From: Coptodactyla brooksi
Taxonomy: Eukaryota > Arthropoda > Insecta > Coleoptera > Scarabaeidae
NCBI GenBank assembly: GCA_033557675.1
Contig: JAWQRM010000643.1
Coordinates: 1-20,779 of the forward strand
Length of the DNA: 20,779 nt
Direction: 5' to 3'
Both the position numbers and the translations under genes were made by a program. The notes beneath the pieces were generated by a model. It searched no databases, was not told where the DNA came from, and saw only the letters and a list, made by a program, of their open reading frames with translations. Positions 1 to 8,750 of this stretch are shown here, in pieces; position 1 is the first letter of the stretch; each line of letters starts with the position of its first letter.

Positions 1-1529
1 CCATATCATGGTCAGTTAATCATAGCAGGCACAAAGAACGGTATCGGTAATGAAATCTGCGCTTGGCCACTAGAGGTCGTTTTTCATGGGGCTGGTAGCG
101 GCGAATGCGCCACTACGTAGCCCCAACATTAACCCCTTCTAACTTTCGGGGTGGTAGTATTCCAGCAATCCGGATCATTGTTAGGCCCTTTATTGTTGTG
201 TGCGACGCGCGACGACAGATTTCATTTATTCTGATGTCGGCAAACAATCCGCGAAATTTATGCTCACCACCCCAAACGCATATTGAATTTGTACAGCGTT
301 TTGCCGATATAATGCGGTCCACGCCGCAATAAAATTATTGCGATTAGTGATGGCAATTTACATTGAATATCATTGCCGCGAATAGATAATTCAAATAAGA
401 TAATATCGACCTTTCTTGACTTCAAATTCCTAATGGTGATCACAATTATGTTACTTACACCTAATTTATCAGCAAGTTCGCAAATATGTTCTTCATTCTT
501 CGGTTTTCTTTTTTCCGATTTCTTCTTTAATTTTTTGTTGATTTTTTAACCCTCAGTATATCTTTGTGTGTCTTCAATTATTGCTTTATTTTATAAAGTT
601 TCGCTTACATATTTTTCAAAGTCACATTCACTGTTTCTGTTTGTCCACATCCTAAAGTCCGTCCTTTTCTTTACCATCCGGGATTAGAACTAAGCAAAGG
701 TTTTGCTCATGTACAATTAAAAGAATACACACAAGGAGAGAGGTAGGGTTTTATACAAGGTTGCTCGGATAATCTACTGTCTTTGTTTGACTTATATAAA
801 AGTCCGAATTCTCCGTACGTATCTATCAATCCTTATTCTTAGTCAATAATAAGCCGGACACTTCAATATGTGTCATCCCACACATTTCGGCGTCATACGT
901 CGTCCAGATAGATTGTCTTGTTTCCTAAACCGCAAGTTTTTAATCTTATATATGTGCTTTTTTCCATTGCTTTTGCTCTTGCATTAATCCATACAAAATC
1001 TTTATTATACGGTGTGCTGGCATCATGGATACCTCTGACACGGGGGAAGGTCCTCTTTCCGGGAAAAGAAAACCTATAAATAATCAAAAGATAATCGCAA
1101 TTTAAATATAAAAGTCGATAAAAACAACTCGCATTGCTAAAAAGAAAAATAAATAAGATATCCCTCTATATAATAAAGTTATAAAGACGGGTCTGTCTGT
1201 AAGTTTCCGGTGTCCGTGCCGCCGATTGAATCCGATTGCATCCGACTGGCGGCGATCTAGCGAAACCTCACTCAGTCCAGACAGAAGCCTTTGCAGTGAG
1301 CTACACGACCGCTCTACGAACACTTGTACAATCATTTATACCCCCGGCCGTCTCATTTCTGAGTTCAATCGTGCATGCGCATTTTAAAAGATTTGCTTTA
1401 ATTGTTTAACTAGAGAATGAACACAAATACATTCTATACAGCCTCTGAGGACCGGAATAATCTGAAGATGCTTACCTCGCAGGCATGTACTCATAACCCC
1501 TGAATACCAAGTTGTACCCATGAGCAGTT
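1..1529. other. Unassigned non-coding sequence with a weak Helitron-like start
   Basis: I recognise no gene here. Positions 1-400 are richer in GC than most of the window and could be host regulatory DNA; the short open frames there show no familiar motif. At about 1157-1200 the sequence runs CCCTCTATATAATAAAG and then a GTCTGTCTGT stretch. This resembles the 5' end of many insect Helitrons (TC, TATA-like, then GTCTGTCTG). At 1218-1256 there is a GCCGCC / GGCGGC inverted pair around two copies of a 10-bp unit (GATTGAATCC, GATTGCATCC). No clear Helitron 3' hairpin ending in CTRR was found, so the Helitron reading is only a suggestion. Confidence 0.3.
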
Positions 1530-1850
1530 GTAGCCCTTAAAAGTAGATTGGAAGTTGTAGCCCAGGTTGTCGAGATAATTTTTATTTACTAATATCTGGT
1601 TCATTTTCAACTGTGTTCAAAATAAATTCTTCATCTTGTGGCCTTATTTCAATATACCTCGAGTGTTACTGAAAAATTTTTCTGTTTCTCGAGCTCGTCT
1701 TTCAACATTAGAAACTGTTTCTCTATGAAGAACCACGCGAGTAGGAAATCTTCTCCAATATTCTACAGTCCTTCTACAGTTTCCTCCACAAAATAAACCT
1801 AACACTAATAACATGTCAACTTGCTCGCTAAATAAGGATTTCCCGGCCAT
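1530..1850 (-). pseudogene. DUF4817-type transposase N-terminus, truncated
   Basis: This is the N-terminal helix-turn-helix region of an insect IS630/Tc1-type transposase. The first 60 residues, starting at the ATG at 1850, fit the DUF4817 pattern: a short helix with VDMLLVLG, then RRTVEYWRRFPTR, then a second helix and RARETEKFFSNT, matching the family's 'ETGSF' ending. After a frameshift near 1660 the next domain continues in another frame with EIRPQDEEFILNTVENEPDI. That fits the second HTH ('RTPE..E..IL..VEENP.IS'). It then breaks up at in-frame stops near 1580 and 1540. The DDE catalytic domain is absent. The family assignment rests on motif memory, but two consecutive domains in the correct order make it fairly secure. 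A dead relic. Confidence 0.6.
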
Positions 1851-1978
1851 TTCAAAACAATCAATAAAGTTTTAAAATTAACAAAAAAAATTGTACCGGC
1901 TGTACAGTTAGGACTTAAGAACAAATTTAAGGAAAAACAGCCTTTGGAAAGGAAATAACACCTCCTTTTACTTATTAC

Positions 1979-2018
1979 CAAGCTTTCGAATAATTCTTTT
2001 ATTCTTCTTCGGGGTTAA
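1979..2018 (-). ncRNA. Hammerhead-like core, left arm of A (degenerate)
   Basis: On the minus strand the order is CCGAAGA (one change from CUGANGA, at 2006-2012), a stem of GAATAA / TTATTC closed by a short loop (1988-2005), and then GAAA (1984-1987). Three bases flanking the core (ACC before, GGT after) can pair as the beginning of stem I. The changed U4 position and an almost absent stem III make activity unlikely. It is the mirror copy of the core at 3027-3064. Confidence 0.4.
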
Positions 2019-2332
2019 AGCTACAAAATACATGAAAAAACTGATAACAACAATTGAATTACGAAATTTAGCTATAGAAACTTACAATAGAGGTCAACCT
2101 AACCTTGAAAACATCAAATATAGTGAACAATGGGAAAAAGGGGGACAGTTTTCGTTAAAAAGGTACCTGAAGGAGAACCTGGTAAATTAATACCAAAAAG
2201 AAACAAAGATATATTTACAAACATGTTAAAATACGTGAATAGTTAGAGGTATTGGTAAGTTACAATGCAAAATTTAAAATGCACATGTCTACGAACGGCA
2301 AACGTGAGTTAACTAAAGCGCCACACAACAAT

Positions 2333-2708
2333 GTACCACATTAGGTCTGAAGTTGATTCTATTAACTTTAGAACGGATTGTCAGGGCCTCAGTGTAATTT
2401 ACCAATACCTCTTTGATTTGACGAGTGTTTCTCCCCACACTGCGGCTGATTCTCAATATTCTCTTATATTCTGAGCCCTTATTTTTGTTGAAAAAATCAT
2501 TTTTGGAGGTTCTTGGGCTTTTTCGTTCCTCTCTTTAAGTCCCCACTTTTTGTTTTTCTCCTAGTTTTTTGGCTTTTGTTGTGCTAATTTTCATGGTTCC
2601 CTTCAGGAATTATGATTTTTTACCCATTTTTGGGTCTTCCCTTACGTAGGTTATTGCATCTTTACTTTTGTACAATCCTGTAGCCTCCCTGAACGTTACG
2701 TTTGTTTT
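2333..2708 (-). pseudogene. Relic lysine-rich reading frame inside element A
   Basis: One minus-strand frame across 2708-2333 has only two stops in about 125 codons, few for DNA this AT-rich. It encodes a basic peptide with stretches such as NVTFREATGLYKSKDAITYV and, near the end, RISRSVGRNTRQIKEVLVNY. The same frame continues upstream into the right arm, through NMLKYVNSYKVKFKMHMS (about 2810-2755), with stops between. The mirror sequence in the left arm contains a 38-residue open frame on the plus strand (2129-2245) beginning MGKRGTVFVKKVPEGEPGKL, which would be the protein's beginning. I do not recognise the family. It may be the first ORF or N-terminal region of a Penelope-like element, inferred only from the ribozyme-like arms. 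Confidence 0.4.
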
Positions 2709-3026
2709 TTAGTTGTCCATTTCGTTGTTGTGTGGCGCTTGAGTTCACTTACGTTTGCCGTTCGTAGACATGTGCATTTTAAATTTTACTTTGTAACTAT
2801 TCACGTATTTTAACATGTTTGTAAGTATCTCTTTGCTTCTTTTTGGTTATTAATTTACCAGGTTCTCCTTCGGATATCTTTTTAACGAAAACTGTTCCCC
2901 TTTTTTTCCATTGTTCACTATATTTGATGTTTTCAAGGTTAGGTTGACCTCTATTGTAAGGTTTTATAGCTTAAATTTAGTAATTCAATTGCTGTTATCA
3001 GTTTTTTCATATATTTTGTAGCTTTA

Positions 3027-3064
3027 ACCCTGAAGAAGAATAAAAGAATTATTCGAAAGCTCGG
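3027..3064 (+). ncRNA. Hammerhead-like core, right arm of A
   Basis: CTGAAGA (3030-3036) is followed by a stem with GAATAA / TTATTC (3037-3054) and GAAA (3055-3058). After that comes GCTC and then GGT, which can pair with ACC just before the core as a short stem I. Stem III is reduced to at most one pair, so this looks like a decayed hammerhead. It points rightward, away from the centre of the element. Confidence 0.45.
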
Positions 3065-3124
3065 TAATAAGTAAAAGGAGGTTTTATTTCCTTTCCAAAG
3101 GTTGTTTTCCCGATAAAATTTGTT

Positions 3125-4261
3125 AAAAATTAAATTCCCCATAAAATAGAATAATGATTTATTAAATCCACCCACAGGCTAAAAAATTCTGTTGCAATTT
3201 AAGGGCGCATCATCACTACTCAACCCTTTCAAATTCTTTAACTGGCCTCTATTTACAAAAAGATAAATGTTCTTAGTACACTCAGGACGTCTACCAAATT
3301 TGAGTTTCCTAAATTAAAGTATTATTGAGATATTAATTAGATATTATGTATCATCCTGTATATATCATATATTTCATGAGCAATAGCTAGCTCGTTATAT
3401 TATTGCGTCTTATTTCAGATGTATGTTCAAAGGTCAATAACCATTCATTAAAACGATATTGAAGGTTCTGTTACCTATAAGTCAACGAATTGAAATTGTA
3501 AAAGGACTGGCGTTGGTCGCCAGGTTTACGATGCCATTTTGCTCGTATTGCGCCGTTTCCTGTCTGAAGTCATTATATTTCCAGTCTATGAGATAAAATG
3601 CACGTCTCTAAAGTACTTGAAAGACTAAGCAAAGTATGGGTTATAGGTAGCTAATTATTTTGCAACAGTTCATAAATCTGTTATTTATATTGAAGTAATC
3701 ACCCGTAATCCAGTAGAGAAGCGGAAATGCAGCGAACAAATAACGAAGCCCTAATTGTAAGTTATGTTCTTGCCTTGATTTAATGCCTTTTGCTGTGATA
3801 AAGCAACAAATTACGCCGAGAAAATGGCATAAAATCGAGTTCTCACAGACAATCTGAAGTATTGGTGGCGCGCACTGTAAAGCGATCTGAACTAATCAAT
3901 AGCTCTTTCCTGGACCATAAAAATCCCAATCGAATAATATAAAGTGATACTTGAGTAAGTGCGCTCACATTACCGGTGAAACACATTTAATGCCTTAACA
4001 TTTATCTCGTTGGAAATTCTCCGTAGTGACTTATGACCGCGTTATGCCTGAACGAGTGTGGTCCTTTCACCCTGCTGTCTCATTTTAAACTATCTAAGGC
4101 CATTTTGAACGTCTACAATATCTGAGTGTGCACAGATCTGCACAGGTGTGCTTTAAAGTTTGTTCAAAACATTTAACTTGGTGCCAACCATTGAAACTGT
4201 CGCAATAGTACTTTTGGTTGACATTGAAGGGACACAGATTCTTTGTGTTGCATAAAGTTCT
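3125..4261. other. Unassigned stretch between element A and piggyBac 1
   Basis: No open frame of note and no recognisable protein. The part from about 3480 to 4060 has a mixed composition unlike the AT-rich repeats and may be unique host DNA. There is a small perfect hairpin, CTGGCG / CGCCAG, at 3507-3523. The 5' part of the piggyBac relic (N-terminus and terminal inverted repeat) should lie somewhere in 4060-4261, but I could not locate its end. Confidence 0.3.
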
Positions 4262-5239
4262 AACGTAAACTAGCCCCCATAAGCCAGTTTTGGAAAAAGT
4301 GGATAGAAATTATGCCTAAATTCTACAATGTAGTTAATAATGTTACTGTGGATGAACAGCCTGTTGGCTTCAGAAGATGCTGTCGTTTCAAACAGTACAT
4401 TCCCAGCAATCCATCAAAATATGGCATCAAAATATGAACTCTTTAGTGGTAGTTCCTACGCCATGAAAGCTCAAGATTATACGGGAAAATATCCGGGTGA
4501 AGCACCAGAAAAAAAATTAAGGGATGCGGGTAATTTTAGACCTAACACATGAACTCGTGGAGCAAAATATTACATATGATACTTTTTTCACGTCCAAAAA
4601 GAAGGTGAAATCCTCTCCAAAAGAAAACTTACAATGTTGGGAATGGTTAGAAAAAATAAACCTGAACTTTCAGTGATTATGATAAGTAAAAATGTATATA
4701 GTTCTACTTTTTATTTCACCAAGGATACCACAATTGTATCACATGTGTTCAAAAACAATAAAGACATTATTCTCATGAGCAAAATGTACTGTGATAAGGA
4801 AGTGAGCAGCTGGGACGACAAGAAGCCACAAATAATACTATATTATAAATCTACCAAAGGACCGGTTCATTCGTTAGATAAGAGTATTGCAGCACATACA
4901 TTTGTGTTATAGAGAGAAATAAATCCAGATTGGAATTATTCTGTACAAGAGAAAAGTATTTCTGAAAGAATTAGGCAAACTGATGGTAACTCCTTATATG
5001 ATGGCAACAGAATATAAACTCATACTCAACAAGTCACTGCCGTAATAAAGAAAATTCATGATCGACGTGGCGAAGTAGCAGTGCCATCTACATCGGATGC
5101 AATCAGTAAAAATAAAAGAGCACGAAATAATATGCGTTCATCAAAATGTGACAATAAAACAAGTATAACATGTTGTAAGTGTAATAGATATTTGTGTAAA
5201 TTTCATGTGGTGTTGTATTGTGATCAGTGTAAAGAATAA
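4262..5239 (+). pseudogene. piggyBac transposase relic 1
   Basis: C-terminal two thirds of a piggyBac-family (DDE_Tnp_1_7) transposase, spread over several frames. It begins with KLAPISQFWKKWIEIMPKFY. Next is the first catalytic block TVDEQPVGFRRC with IPSNPSKYGIKI (about 4339-4434), then the second Asp block ITYDTFFTS (about 4572-4598, family 'CDNWFTS'). Then KRKLTMLGMVRKNKPEL and KPQIILYYKSTKGPV lead to the third block near 4866. There the expected GGVD reads GPVH, so the Asp equivalent to D447 of the founding piggyBac is His. The Cys-rich C-terminal domain is visible at 5146-5236 (CCKCNRYLCKFH then CDQC) before the TAA at 5237. Frameshifts near 4430 and 4550 and stops near 4550, 4912 and 5015 make it dead. 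No TTAA-flanked termini could be assigned. Confidence 0.85.
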
Positions 5240-6346
5240 GCAATAATTGGATGCACATCAGAATCTATTTAGTATTTTGTCTTGTTTTTAAGTTTAGTGT
5301 TTGTAATACTTTTTATTATAATACAATTTACTTTTGTTAGTAATATGATTGCTGCTCTCCTGTACCTGCATACAACGTGTCACTATGACCCGAAGGACTA
5401 CAAGTGTATAGTAAAACTAAAAAGAATAGCAGGGTTCAATTAATGACTGAAATAAATTTAAATCCTTACTTCAAAGTACTTCTTTGTTATTGTAGTATAT
5501 TAATTGTCTTTTTTCAGCTAAACCTGATCGAGACAGCTTACGAACATGTAATAAAAGTACAGTTTGTTAGAGAATATTAAAAGATTACAAGGTACACGGC
5601 AGCTGCGTATCACGTACGACCTCTAATTAAAACGACATTAAAGGATTAGGGTTAGAATTAAACATATTAGTTTCTCCCTAACAAGTTAACAAAGTTTGCG
5701 GAGCAGAGGTCTATCAGACCCTGGTGAAATTTGCATAACTGTTAGACGTTTAGGGTCGTCTTTCTGTAATCGCCCTTAGAGCCGTTTACAAACATGCTCT
5801 GCTAATGAATTATACCGGGTTCATTTCACCTAATTGCCTTGTGCGTTCTTTCGGTAAGCCAAGAAGACGTGACGTTGTCTGCTTTTTTCTATCGTGAGAG
5901 GAACGTGGGTGAGTACTACTATGACATAATGATGAATACTTCCACGGTAATTAGTAAGAGCGTCACCATTAGAAGGCAATTAGTCTTAGTCAGAATACCA
6001 TATTGGCTTTGGACTTAATTAGTTTGGTTTTAGGTTATATTCAATTAACTTTACGAGGTTACTACACCCGGCAAAGAAATGGTGCCATTGCGGACATACA
6101 TCTCTTGTGTATGACCATTAGTGAAGTACTTGAACTTAAGTCAAGGTTATAGTTTGTTTCGTTAAGTATTTGGCAGTGTATGTACAGAAAATGTAAAGCT
6201 AAATAAATGAATGACATTTCCCCGTAATTATAACTAACAATCATCACCTATACATGTTAGAAGCAATGCTAATAACAGAAATCAATGTTATTAGATATTA
6301 CGCTGCATACGTTTTCTTTATATCGAAACCCACTGGTACCACAAGT
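5240..6346. other. Unassigned stretch with a possible conserved non-coding island
   Basis: No gene recognised. The first ~200 bp are probably piggyBac 3' flank. About 5590-5960 has a higher GC content, several TAATTA / ATTA words and no long open frame, the look of an insect regulatory island. A GGTCT / AGACC inverted pair lies at about 5709-5721. A TAATAAC / GTTATTA hairpin lies near 6270-6295. Confidence 0.3.
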
Positions 6347-6410
6347 GTTGATTGTCGTGGTTCAATCAACTACCAATAACCACTACCAATCAACCTGAAT
6401 GGTAGTGGTT
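6347..6410. repeat. Two adjacent perfect hairpins
   Basis: GTTGATTG / CAATCAAC (6347-6354 with 6363-6370) and AACCACTACC / GGTAGTGGTT (6378-6387 with 6401-6410) are perfect inverted pairs separated by seven bases. They lie about 60 bp upstream of the hammerhead-like fragment at 6470. They may belong to the same repeat or be an unrelated structured element. Confidence 0.6.
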
Positions 6411-6469
6411 TTAAACTAGAAGATACTGATACGAAGTGATGAAGATTAATTTAAGTTAAGGAGAATGCA

Positions 6470-6523
6470 CATTCTTCTGACGAAGGTTTATTAGATAAAC
6501 CTTCGAAACATAAGTCGAGAGTG
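6470..6523 (+). ncRNA. Hammerhead-ribozyme-like motif (best preserved)
   Basis: Order: CATTCTT (6470-6476), CTGACGA (6477-6483, fits CUGANGA), AGGTTTA / TAAACCT with loop TTAGA (6484-6502), two extra bases TC, GAAA (6505-6508), C-ATAA-G making a two-pair stem III, then GTC with predicted cleavage after C6516, then GAGAGTG (6517-6523). The last seven bases pair with the first seven, two pairs being G-U, giving a real stem I. One departure: the extra TC before GAAA can pair with G8 A9 of the core, lengthening stem II at the cost of the catalytic core. A minimal type with a very short stem III is what PLE hammerheads are known for. Confidence 0.55.
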
Positions 6524-6590
6524 AGATTTTAAACAATCTTGGTGTGGTTAAGGTGTTTATTAACTCCAGGTTTATTTGTGTTAGTACTTT
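6470..6590 (+). mobile_element. Solo Penelope-like terminal repeat fragment
   Basis: After its ribozyme-like core this stretch runs in parallel with the right arm of the Penelope-like element at 12039-12157. Both have a TTTTRAAACA-like block, then TTGGTGTGGTTAAGGTGTTT here against TTATGGTTGAGGTGTTTG there. No RT or endonuclease is attached, and no inverted partner was found nearby. A truncated insertion or a solo terminal repeat fits. Confidence 0.5.
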
Positions 6591-6855
6591 AGAATAGAAT
6601 GAATTTTGCAGCTTTATGTTTACCCAGTTAACGATGGTGAAAGTAAAAAGCATTATTGTGTTTTTTTAATGTGTTCTTTGACAAATAATTTAAAACAGCC
6701 ATAAAAACAAAGTGCATTTTGGCAAAAAACATACCTATATTTATTTTTAACTAATATAAGATCCAATAATAAAAAACGGTAGCAAATATAGTAATGGGAC
6801 AAAAAGCAAACAAAATCAAAGGATATGAAAAGAAACATTTTTATTTTGATAAACA

Positions 6856-8330
6856 TTAAGTGCACATATCACTGAGATGGTTCTTACATGCATATCTGTT
6901 ACATTTTTGGCACGATGTTCTTGTTGATTTGCTGCTAGCTTGTGGGCAAATATAACACAATCCGACGTAACGTAGACAAAAGATCTAAATTCGATTTGAT
7001 GTTTTATTAGCTCCCATGCAAAATTCTCAATAAAACCACTCCTAATAGTTTTTTTTCCAATGTTTTGTCCAAAATTAGCTTTACGTACGACGTAGGCGTT
7101 TATGGCAGATATATTTAAAACATAGTAAAATATTACCACGGGTCATCGATTTGTGTTTCGAGCTACATCATATTTTTCACACATTTCATGAACTAAATCA
7201 ACACCTACCTTCATATGGTTATAGCAAGTTATGATTTCTGGTTTTCTTTCGTCACCAGTTTCTGGGTCAATAGCATTGTCATGATGCATAGTAGAAATTA
7301 ATATAAACGTCTTATTTTTCTTAGGGCAATAGGAAACCGTGGTGCAATTTTCTTGGAAACCACATAGTGAAGTTCGTTCTTCTCTATTTTTGTTAGCTAA
7401 GAATTCTGGAAATATTTCGCACTTGTTTTCTTCCATGGTACCACCATCTTTTAGTTTCATCTCTTCTAATAATTTTTTTGCTAGGGGTAAACTGGTAAAC
7501 CAATTGTCTCCGGTTATATTGCGCTTTGTTCCTCCTACAGGATGCAGTAATCGAAGAACAATATCCTCGGCAGAATTACTAAGCTTATATGGTCCTTCGG
7601 GTTGAAGATAGGTTTCTAAATTAAATGTATAGGTGGTCGTAACATCCACTAAGGCGAACATCTTAATCCCATATCTTGCTGGCTTACCCGGAAATGTATT
7701 CTTTGAAACTACAGCGACCCCTAAACGACAATAATTGTTAATCAACTATCAAAAATTCAATGGCTATAAAATTATCTTGAAAAGTTGCCAAAAATGTTTC
7801 GAAGATTACTCTAGAGAATTCCAATGAATGGACGAATTTCTCTTTCATCCTTCAATCTTTCATCTCTGTCCCTTTCAAATTTAATTTTAATTTTTTCAAT
7901 GTATGTGTTTGCTGGAGCAGTGATCATTGCAATAATCTTGTCACTTAGAAACAGATTTATACAATTACTTGCTGAGCTTGCATTTCACGAATCGCCTTTC
8001 GGCCCGGGGAAAAGCTTTATAATATTATGAGAACAAACACGTATTTTAAAGTTGTTTCTTGTTTTTTCCGCTTAGTTATTTTGTCTTTGCCAAAGTAATA
8101 CAATTTACGGTCCTGTTCTTTCACTAATGATGCATACAAGTCTGATATTTTTTTCTTCTGATGAAACCTCTCGTTCGGAAGTTGTTTCGTGGTTGCTGTT
8201 TTCCACAATATTATCTTCCACTTCATCTTCTTCATCCAAAGGACTTTCTTCGCCACTTGCCAATTCTTCGTACCATCTCATCCAAACTTCTTGATCTGTA
8301 TTATGTTCGACTTGAAATTTTTTATAAATA
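6856..8330 (-). pseudogene. piggyBac transposase relic 2
   Basis: Nearly complete piggyBac-family transposase on the minus strand. It has an acidic N-terminus (WMRWYEELASGEESPLDEED, near 8285), a basic KLYYFGKDKITKRKK (near 8080), and the domain entry with FLSDKIIAMITAPANTYIEK (near 7900). The first Asp block reads IVD, then a stop at 7738-7740 where Glu is expected, then QLLSFRGRC. After a frameshift come KPARYGIKMFALVD, the second Asp in NITGDNWFTSLPLAKKLL, and the third block YNHMKVGVDLVHEM (D447 equivalent present, D450 equivalent His). The conserved Trp after NTNR is a TGA (7143-7145). YYVLNISAINAYVVRKANFG follows, and the Cys domain KCNRYACKNHLSDMC ends at TAA 6856-6858 in another frame. 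It differs from relic 1 and is a separate family. Confidence 0.88.
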
Positions 8331-8359
8331 CAATTTATATATACAAATACAATTTATAT
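8326..8359. repeat. Short tandem duplication, 19-bp period
   Basis: AAATACAATTTATAT occurs at 8326-8340 and again at 8345-8359, with ATAC between. It lies just upstream (on the minus strand) of the acidic N-terminus of piggyBac relic 2, so it marks where the recognisable coding relic ends. Confidence 0.7.
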
Positions 8360-8420
8360 GTTACATACAACAACTAGACTTTCTGAATATGGTTTGTACG
8401 TTGATGACGTCATTACTTCT

Positions 8421-8750
8421 TCTGTGTTTGTAGATTTCTAGGACTTCTCTGATGTACGGTTTATTACCTTTTCCTTAAATCCTCAGTATTGTCAGTATTG
8501 TCACTCGATGGCATAGGGTTCCTGCTGGCATTTATTGAGGTACTGGGCATAGTGTCATATTCTGTCATATCGGCCTTGGAATTCCCCACCTGTCTGGCCG
8601 ATGTGACAGGATATGCGCCGAATAGAACAATAAATACCAGCACGAATCCTGTACCATTGAGGGTACAATGAGAATACTAGCGATTCAAGTAAGAAGTAAT
8701 AAACCCTACACTAGAGAAGCCCTAGAAATCAAAGAACTAGAAACACAGGA
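8421..8750. repeat. 330-bp head-to-head inverted repeat (foldback)
   Basis: Arms 8421-8575 and 8596-8750 are reverse complements over about 155 bp with scattered substitutions and small gaps, separated by only 20 nt. Matching blocks, arm 1 against the complement of arm 2, are GATTTCTAGGACTTCTCT / GATTTCTAGGGCTTCTCT, GGTTTATTAC in both, GCTGGCATTTATTG / GCTGGTATTTATTG, and TCTGTCATATCGGCC / CCTGTCACATCGGCC at the inner ends. No coding capacity is evident. It may be two terminal repeats of one retroelement joined head to head, or a long-hairpin MITE. A CCCTAGAAA string in the right arm recalls a piggyBac end but lacks an adjoining TTAA. Confidence 0.8.

Larger units (their letters stand above)
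1920..3124 (-). mobile_element. Foldback element A with ribozyme-like arms
   Basis: Two arms, 1920-2332 and 2723-3124, are imperfect reverse complements of each other over about 400 bp and enclose 390 bp. Shared blocks include the GCGCCACACAACAA / TTGTTGTGTGGCGC pair at the inner edge, ACGAACGGCAAACG / CGTTTGCCGTTCGT, CAGGTTCTCCTT and its complement, and the outer GGAAAGGAAATAA / TTATTTCCTTTCC. Each arm holds a hammerhead-like core pointing outward. The arrangement matches Penelope-like elements that carry an inverted terminal-repeat piece upstream, but no reverse transcriptase is visible. Read on the minus strand, the order is antisense arm, relic reading frame, sense arm, which is the same order as element C. 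It could be an internally deleted PLE or a non-autonomous relative. Confidence 0.7.

Noticed and set aside
105..332. Overlapping open frames on both strands
   Set aside because: No recognisable motif, mutual overlap and no splice or start context; treated as chance.
2951..3175. Minus-strand frame of 74 codons in the right arm of A
   Set aside because: Reads antisense through the ribozyme-like core and arm; the left arm does not keep the frame.
6456..6653. Minus-strand open frame of 65 codons
   Set aside because: Overlaps the PLE terminal-repeat fragment and its hammerhead-like core in antisense; no protein motif.
7339..8433. Plus-strand open frames at 7339-7605, 7824-8030 and 8161-8433
   Set aside because: They lie antisense to the piggyBac relic, whose motifs on the minus strand explain the openness.
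8716..8730. CCCTAGAAA as a piggyBac terminal repeat
   Set aside because: No TTAA next to it, and the same string is part of the long inverted repeat at 8421-8750.
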